DNA of 64,000 nt from Synergistota bacterium (GTDB lineage Bacteria > Synergistota > GBS-1). Under the pieces are notes generated by a model. The model was not told the DNA's origin. It made no database searches and worked only from the letters and a program-made list of their open reading frames with translations. The DNA lies in NCBI GenBank assembly GCA_025060595.1, contig JANXBX010000006.1, positions 66,825 through 130,824 on the forward strand. Reading direction: 5' to 3'. Of the stretch, positions 59,525 through 64,000 are shown in pieces (the first letter of the stretch is position 1; each line of letters opens with the position of its first letter). The position numbers and the translations under genes are program-made.

Positions 59525-60229
59525 CTACCTATCCTCTATAAGTTTAAAAATCTCCTCAAAATGCTTTAGCATTGCTTCTTTTGCCTTCTCTTTATTTTTC
59601 GTCCTCAAGGCATTAACTATAACCCGATGAGTATCAACAGACTCAGTCCAGCTTCTATCTTTCTCCTTAATACACTTTTCCTTAATATATCTCCATAAAT
59701 GCTTTCTCATCAAGAACAAAAATCCCTCCAACGTACTCTCAAGTATAGAGTTCTTAGTAAATTTAGCCAAATAACTATGAAAGAAATAATCAGCTTCTAT
59801 AAAGGAATCAACATCACCTATCTTACCTGCCTCATTCATCTTATTCACGAAAGACTCAAGGGTCTTGATTTCGTCTTCAGAAATCCTCTCACATACAAGC
59901 TCTGCGATACCAGGCTCCAAAGCTTTCCTAGCCTCAATTATATCTATGGTATTTTCATCCTCTTGAAGTATCTCAAGAGCCCTACTAAAGGAGATGGGAA
60001 GATATCCTGTTACGTAAGTACCATCTCCCGCTTTCCTTTCTAAAACTCCAGCCATTTCTAAAGCAACTAAAGCCTCCCTTACCGCCGTTCTACTAACACC
60101 AATTCCTTCAGCTATGACCTGTTCTGGCGGTATCTTATCACCTACCTTAAACTTTCCAGCTTGAATGTTGTTTATTATCTGTTTAGCTACATATACGGAC
60201 TTCTTGTCCCTATCAAGCTTCTCAAACAG
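59525..60229 (-). CDS. GntR-family regulator with FCD domain (apparent CTG start)
   Basis: A 234-residue FadR-type regulator. The DNA-binding part VAKQIINNIQAGKFKVGDKI, PPEQVIAEGIGVSRTAVREA and LVALEMAGVLERKAGDGTYV is complete only if translation begins at a CTG (60229), eight bases after GGAGGT; the next in-frame start, the ATG at 60055, would remove the helix-turn-helix. The FCD domain follows (TIDIIEARKALEPGIAELVC, DYFFHSYLAKFTKN, DRSWTESVDTHRVIVNALRT) with its metal-ligand histidines. It is the first gene of the sugar-acid operon and probably its repressor. A five-codon GTG ORF (MKLSV) overlaps the start region. Confidence 0.85.
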   Translation of the reverse strand: MFEKLDRDKKSVYVAKQIINNIQAGKFKVGDKIPPEQVIAEGIGVSRTAVREALVALEMAGVLERKAGDGTYVTGYLPISFSRALEILQEDENTIDIIEARKALEPGIAELVCERISEDEIKTLESFVNKMNEAGKIGDVDSFIEADYFFHSYLAKFTKNSILESTLEGFLFLMRKHLWRYIKEKCIKEKDRSWTESVDTHRVIVNALRTKNKEKAKEAMLKHFEEIFKLIEDR

Positions 60230-60270
60230 AGAGCTTCACCTCCAACTATCCCTATTAATTCCCGTATACC

Positions 60271-60897
60271 CTAATACTTAACCCCCAAAGCCACAAATAT
60301 ACTCACGCTTGCATAATCACCCTTACAGCATGACCGAGCACAGCAGCTTTCCCCAATACCTTCCACAAAAACGCCCTTAAGCCCAGCATCTAAAAACCAC
60401 TTCTTTACTTCTTCCCTTTTAAACCCCATCCAGCGATCGTGATGCTCCTCTTTTAAAAAGGTAAAGTTATGTTCATCCAAGTCGGTTATTACAAGCTTTC
60501 CACCCGGTTTTAGCACACGGGCCATCTCTCTTATAGCTTTAGCCGGATCTTCAACATGATGAAGGCACATGTTAGCAAAAATATAGTCAAAAGAGCTATC
60601 CAGAAAAGGTATGCTTTCAGCCCCGCCGATAACATAAATCACTTTTTCAAAATTAGAAAACTTGCTCCTCATTTTCTCTAACATGGCTTTCGATTGATCC
60701 ATAGCTACAACCTTTAATCCCTTGGTAACTAATCCCTCTGTTATAAATCCTGTTCCAGCTCCAACATCGAGAGCTTCCTTACCCTCTTTAACATCTGCAA
60801 GAGCTATAGCCTTCTCTCTAACAGCCTCTGAAAAAAAGCTAGACCTCATTTGATCCCAATTAATAGCTACTCTGTCAAAATATTCCTTACTATCCAA
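60271..60897 (-). CDS. Class I SAM-dependent methyltransferase
   Basis: A 208-residue methyltransferase. ALDVGAGTGFITEGLV is the SAM-binding motif I, VVAMDQSKAMLEKMRSKF gives the acidic ribose ligand, and DYIFANMCLHHVEDPAKAIR with EMARVLKPGGKLVITDLD are later motifs as in UbiE-like enzymes. The C-terminus has a cysteine cluster, GESCCARSCCKGDYA, which could bind a metal or metalloid; similar tails occur in some arsenite or metal-related methyltransferases, but this is only a hint. It appears monocistronic. Confidence 0.85.
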   Translation of the reverse strand: MDSKEYFDRVAINWDQMRSSFFSEAVREKAIALADVKEGKEALDVGAGTGFITEGLVTKGLKVVAMDQSKAMLEKMRSKFSNFEKVIYVIGGAESIPFLDSSFDYIFANMCLHHVEDPAKAIREMARVLKPGGKLVITDLDEHNFTFLKEEHHDRWMGFKREEVKKWFLDAGLKGVFVEGIGESCCARSCCKGDYASVSIFVALGVKY

Positions 60898-60916
60898 AAA
60901 TATCCCCCCCTCACCC

Positions 60917-60968
60917 AGATTAAAATATGGGTTAGGCAGGTTAACCTGCCTAACCCATATTTTAATCT
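60917..60968 (-). terminator. 52-base perfect inverted repeat
   Basis: Each 26-base half is the exact reverse complement of the other, the halves beginning AGATTAAAATATGGG and ending CCCATATTTTAATCT. It overlaps the stop codon of the decayed TRAP-region reading frame and lies between it and the methyltransferase gene. It would form a very stable hairpin. Confidence 0.7.
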
Positions 60969-61730
60969 AAACTTCTTTCTTTCGCCAGGTATAGGTCCCA
61001 AATATTACAAATAAGGTTTCAAGGAACAAAGCTAAGATCGTCACCCATGTCCAAATAGGAAGTCCCAATGCAGAGCGAGCATTCCAAGATCGAGGAGCAT
61101 ATTGTAAGTGTAGGCTTAAAGGTCATGAAAAGCGCCAAAGCTATCAGGATAAAAAGGGAGTATCTGCTTGCTCTTATAACCTGCTTTATAAAGACTGACT
61201 TAAGGTCAAATCTCTCCTCTCCACCTACCTGCAATGGAAAAGGCTAAATCTATAAAAAACTGCCCCGCCCCAGTTACACTAAGCAACGACCCAAATATTA
61301 TAAAAACGATAATCACATTAGCAGAAACATCTAAAGCCGTCCCAAAAATCCCTTCAGTTCCATAATAAATTATGGTTGCGATCCTATTTAGGCTGTAACC
61401 CCTATGTCCGATAACAGCGGGTAGCCATTTGCCAATAAACACATATATTAAAAAGGCTATAGCTGTAACTGGCAACATCATACCAATGCTACGGCGTGCT
61501 CCTTCTATACTGACTAACACAGCGAAAATGGCTAAAACTATCTCCAAAGGCGTCCTCTGCCCAACCCCAATAAGGGTAATCTGCCTCCAAGCGACCATCA
61601 AGTAAATTCCTGAAAAAAGCGTCATGAAAACCAAAGCTAAATCAATAAAAACTGAGGTCTTATTCTTTTTACGACTTATTAAAAACATATATATAAAAAC
61701 CCCAATCCAGTGGACCACCCTTTGATCCAA
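60967..61730 (-). pseudogene. Decayed TRAP-type fused permease with internal deletion and frameshifts
   Basis: The first part (61730-61206) encodes membrane segments typical of the TAXI-associated fused TRAP permease: VHWIGVFIYMFLISRKK, RSIGMMLPVTAIAFLIYVFI and FFIDLAFSIAGRWRGE, then stops where the large DctM-like domain should continue. A second frame (ERFDLKSVFIKQVIRASRYS) and a third (YAPRSWNARSALGLPIWTWV to the stop at 60967) follow. A working permease needs over 600 residues; about 250 remain in three frames, so several hundred codons are deleted. No good ribosome site precedes the first frame, so the 5' end may also be damaged. Confidence 0.65.
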
Positions 61731-61766
61731 AGTGGATAAAGAACCAATAGCATTTGATAAAACGAA

Positions 61767-61798
61767 GGGTTCCTTCTTACATCCTCAAGAAGGAACCC
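61767..61798 (-). terminator. Terminator after the TAXI binding protein gene
   Basis: A 12-bp perfect stem (GGGTTCCTTCTT / AAGAAGGAACCC) over 8 bases, between the binding protein gene and the permease remnant, a position comparable to the hairpin after tctC. Confidence 0.7.
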
Positions 61799-61808
61799 CT
61801 ATAAATGC

Positions 61809-62759
61809 CTATTTTAAAACCCCTTTCTCCTTAAAGAATCTCTCAGCCCCAGGGTGAAGCGGAATAGGGACGTCTTTACCATTTTCCACATTCATAACCT
61901 TAGCTGATTCAATGGTCTTTATAAGGATATCCAAATTTTCATACACAGCCTTACATATCTTATAGGCTATTTCCTCTTCTAAATCATCTCTGCAAAAAAC
62001 AGCAGTTGTAGCAGCAACAGTAACCACATCTTCGTTTAATCCAGAATAAGTGTTTTTAGGGATGATAAACTTTATAAAATAAGGAGAAGCTTTAGTAACG
62101 CGCTCTATCACATCATCCTCAAACCTTATCATTACCCAATCTTTGCTTCTTGCCGCTAACTCTATAACAGCTTTCTGGGGTATAGCAGCCATAGCTAATA
62201 AAGCATCAGCATTACCATTTAGGAGAGCTTGAACGCCTTGGGTGTAAGAAACATAAATAGGCTTTAAATCCTCAAGGGCCATGTTATATTGCTTCAATAT
62301 CTCTTTAAATAGCACTATCTGGCCTCCACCCGCTGGTCCAAGAACTACCCTTTTACCCTTCAAATCCCTCACAGTTTTTATACCAGTGGTTTTAAGAGTT
62401 AAAACATGAACAACGCTTGGCTGAATCGTAAATAGGCCTCTTAAGTTTTTATATGCTTCCTTGTAAGGTTCAAGTCCATGATATCCAGCATAAAGTATAT
62501 TACCATTAGCCATACCAATTTGAACCTTGTTTTTGGCAACCAAGACAACATTTTCAACTGATCCACCCGTAACTTCAGCGGTTGCCTGGACTCCCTCAAC
62601 ATATTTATTAATTATGCTTGCAATAGCCCCTCCTAAGGGATAGAAGTAACCCCCTGTTCCTGCAGTTCCTATAGAAATGTGTTTAGTAGCAGCCAGAGCG
62701 ACTACATTAAAACTCAGCAATGCAAAAGCTATCAGAAACAAAATCACAAGCCTTTTCAT
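61809..62759 (-). CDS. TAXI-family TRAP transporter solute-binding protein
   Basis: A 316-residue periplasmic protein with a signal peptide (KRLVILFLIAFALLSFNVVA). ISIGTAGTGGYFYPLGGAIA near residue 28 is the TAXI hallmark, followed by EVTGGSVENVVLVAKNKVQI, GLFTIQPSVVHVLTLKTTGI and DLKGKRVVLGPAGGGQIV. TAXI proteins capture amino acids such as glutamate, or other carboxylates, for a fused TRAP permease. The cognate permease downstream is broken here, so this binding protein may be orphaned or serve another permease. Confidence 0.92.
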   Translation of the reverse strand: MKRLVILFLIAFALLSFNVVALAATKHISIGTAGTGGYFYPLGGAIASIINKYVEGVQATAEVTGGSVENVVLVAKNKVQIGMANGNILYAGYHGLEPYKEAYKNLRGLFTIQPSVVHVLTLKTTGIKTVRDLKGKRVVLGPAGGGQIVLFKEILKQYNMALEDLKPIYVSYTQGVQALLNGNADALLAMAAIPQKAVIELAARSKDWVMIRFEDDVIERVTKASPYFIKFIIPKNTYSGLNEDVVTVAATTAVFCRDDLEEEIAYKICKAVYENLDILIKTIESAKVMNVENGKDVPIPLHPGAERFFKEKGVLK

Positions 62760-62858
62760 CTAAATACCCCCTTTCTGCATTTTTTTAAATAATAAAATTT
62801 GTTAAAAAACATTAACAGTAAGCGATATGGTGTATTATAATAGTTTTTAAGAAGGATG

Positions 62859-63494
62859 CAATTGTCATATTCAAAAGCTTTGTAGATGGATATACCATAC
62901 TTGCTGATGCCGATGGTAGCAACGCTATACTTGCCGCATGGGGCACAGATGTGCCATTTGATATCGCAGAAAGAACCTATATCGCCAAGGTGGCAGAGTT
63001 TCCATGGTTATTCATAGTTAGAACAGATCTTGCATGGGGATCCTTAAATGATGTAGCCGAAGCAATTAAAGCTAACCCAGAAAATATAAAGTGGGGTTGG
63101 TTAGGTGGTACTGCAGGAGCAGATGCCCCTGTGATACAATTTATGGCTGCTTTGAAAAACAAAGGAATAGATACCTCAAAGATTAAAATGGTCACATATC
63201 CTGGCGGAAGCGACCTGGCGATAGCTGTAGCTGGCGGACATGTAGATATCGGTGTAGTGTCTTCCGTATCAGTAGGTCCTGTATACAGCGCTGGTAAAGT
63301 AAAAGTAATTGCCGTTACAGGTAAAGATAGATTCCAGAGCTTCTCAAACATTCCAACAACATATGAGCAAGGATCCTAAAGTTGTTGAGGAGTTGGCAAA
63401 AATAGGCGCGGTTCCGGCTTTTGCTAACTCAGAAAATTATCGTAAATATGTCATCGATTTAGCCAATGAATTGAAATCGTTAAAGAAGCAATAA
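62859..63494 (+). pseudogene. Decayed TctC-type solute-binding protein gene
   Basis: The frame begins without signal peptide or start at KSFVDGYTILADADGSNAIL, which matches the part of TctC about 60 residues in, and continues through PWLFIVRTDLAWGSLNDVAE, KWGWLGGTAGADAPVIQFMA and VAGGHVDIGVVSSVSVGPVY to a stop at 63379. A different frame then encodes the C-terminal tail (KDPKVVEELAKIGAVPAF, ENYRKYVIDLANELKSLK). About 40 residues between the pieces are missing and the frame shifts at the junction. Remnant of a second TTT system. Confidence 0.8.
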
Positions 63495-63500
63495 ATCGCA

Positions 63501-63832
63501 ATGTTAATCAATATAATCAAAAATGAAGGGTTAATCTTAGTTTTAATCGGAATTTTAGGTTTGAATGATAGCCTAAGACTTATCAAAGTAATCTTAGATG
63601 AACCTATAATAGGAATAAGCTATCTCCAGCTACACTAACAATACTTGCTTTATTTCTTTACAGCTTAGCGGTAACCCCTTTCGGATACCTGATAAGTACC
63701 ACAGGTTTCATCATTTCAACAACATATATCTTTGGAGAAAGATCGATTATTTCATCCATACTATTCGGAATCTTAGTAGGCACAGCTTTTTGGTTTTTCT
63801 TTATCTACCTTGGTGGTATCCCGTTGCCATAA
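63501..63832 (+). pseudogene. Decayed TctB-type small permease subunit gene
   Basis: An ATG frame (MLINIIKNEGLILVLIGILG) ends after 45 codons; another frame then gives TLTILALFLYSLAVTPFGYL, ISTTGFIISTTYIFGERSII and ILVGTAFWFFFIYLGGIPLP, a typical TctB C-terminal half. Sequence between helices is lost and the frame shifts near 63620. It follows the decayed tctC, so a whole TTT operon is degenerating; no tctA remnant is seen before the next gene. Confidence 0.75.
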
Positions 63833-63937
63833 ACCCTTTGACAAAAGCTCAGCCAAATATTATAAACAATATAAGTAAGAAGGAAACCTGAGCTTTCCTA
63901 TTAACTTTATTAAAACTATCTATAGGAGGTAAGCCAT

Positions 63938-64000
63938 ATGAAAAAACAGGCTGACTTTTACAAGCTTCCTATTGAAGAAGTGTTTTCCCTTTTAGAAAGC
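63938..64000 (+). CDS. Start of a probable cation-transporting P-type ATPase (cut by window edge)
   Basis: An ATG eight bases after TAGGAGGT opens a frame of 21 codons to the right edge, beginning MKKQADFYKLPIEEVFSLLE. FYKLPIEEVFSLLES resembles the N-terminal cation-ATPase domain of Ca2+-type P-type ATPases. With so few residues the call is tentative. Confidence 0.45.
   Translation, partial: MKKQADFYKLPIEEVFSLLES

Noticed and set aside
1-64000. CRISPR arrays, tRNA/rRNA genes, intact insertion sequences or phage genes
   Set aside because: Looked for repeats, cloverleaf-like segments and transposase or integrase motifs; none seen. A tRNA scan or repeat search would be needed to exclude short or degenerate examples.

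Overview
This 64 kb window looks like a chromosomal segment from an anaerobic, probably thermophilic, amino-acid/peptide- and organic-acid-using bacterium. Synergistota is the best guess, with moderate certainty. The reasons are many tripartite (TTT, TRAP/TAXI) and secondary organic-acid transporters, three chemoreceptors, a tungsten-type aldehyde:ferredoxin oxidoreductase, an Fe-S fumarase with malic enzyme, LysW-carrier amino-acid biosynthesis, and a C11 protease whose tail resembles the Synerg-CTERM sorting signal. DNA is AT-rich (about 40% GC by eye, not computed). Strong GGAGG ribosome sites and many GTG/TTG starts are visible. No tRNA, rRNA, CRISPR array or intact insertion sequence was seen.

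Layout. 0-2.7 kb: 5' part of an AbgT-type transporter (cut by the left edge) and a chemoreceptor with a C-terminal Cache-like domain. 2.7-10.9 kb: SfsA-DUF123 fusion, then a tight plus-strand operon (Asp/Glu racemase, DUF917, DUF1177, AroM, M29 peptidase, OPT transporter, second M29 peptidase), probably for uptake and breakdown of a peptide-like or cyclic amide substrate. 11-21 kb: heavy-metal P-type ATPase; M20 amidase, D-aminoacylase-like enzyme and YfcC permease; PAS-GAF-GAF-HD-GYP phosphodiesterase; dCache chemoreceptor. 21-26 kb: malic enzyme, two-subunit fumarase, GntR regulator and Ldh/MDH-type dehydrogenase. 26-36.8 kb: a minus-strand catabolic block with a U32-like protein, TctABC with an embedded ferredoxin, two-subunit CoA-transferase, an unknown Cys-rich protein, nitroreductase, creatininase-like hydrolase, cupin, MoaD-like protein and aldehyde:ferredoxin oxidoreductase.

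37-42 kb: prepilin-like protein, exported clostripain-family protease, and two exopolysaccharide glycosyltransferases. 42-48.4 kb: lysX-lysW-lysX-lysY-lysZ-lysJ-lysK, preceded by what reads as a complete transcription attenuator: sigma-70-like promoter, lysine-rich 37-codon leader peptide, antiterminator and intrinsic terminator. This is the most interesting signal in the window. 48.6-56.3 kb: SLC13/ArsB-like permease, TPR protein, sodium:solute symporter, an orphan SPASM fragment resembling the tungsten-cofactor radical-SAM maturase, a soluble chemoreceptor fused to a PhnD-like binding domain, a DUF362 ferredoxin protein and a DUF59 protein. 56.5-60.2 kb: sugar-acid operon (GntR with an apparent CTG start, enolase-superfamily dehydratase, GntP permease, cupin). 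60.3-64 kb: methyltransferase, TAXI binding protein, and decayed TRAP and TTT transporter genes; the right edge cuts a gene start resembling a cation P-type ATPase.

All assignments come from reading translated sequence and motifs without database searches. Residue positions inside proteins are approximate.
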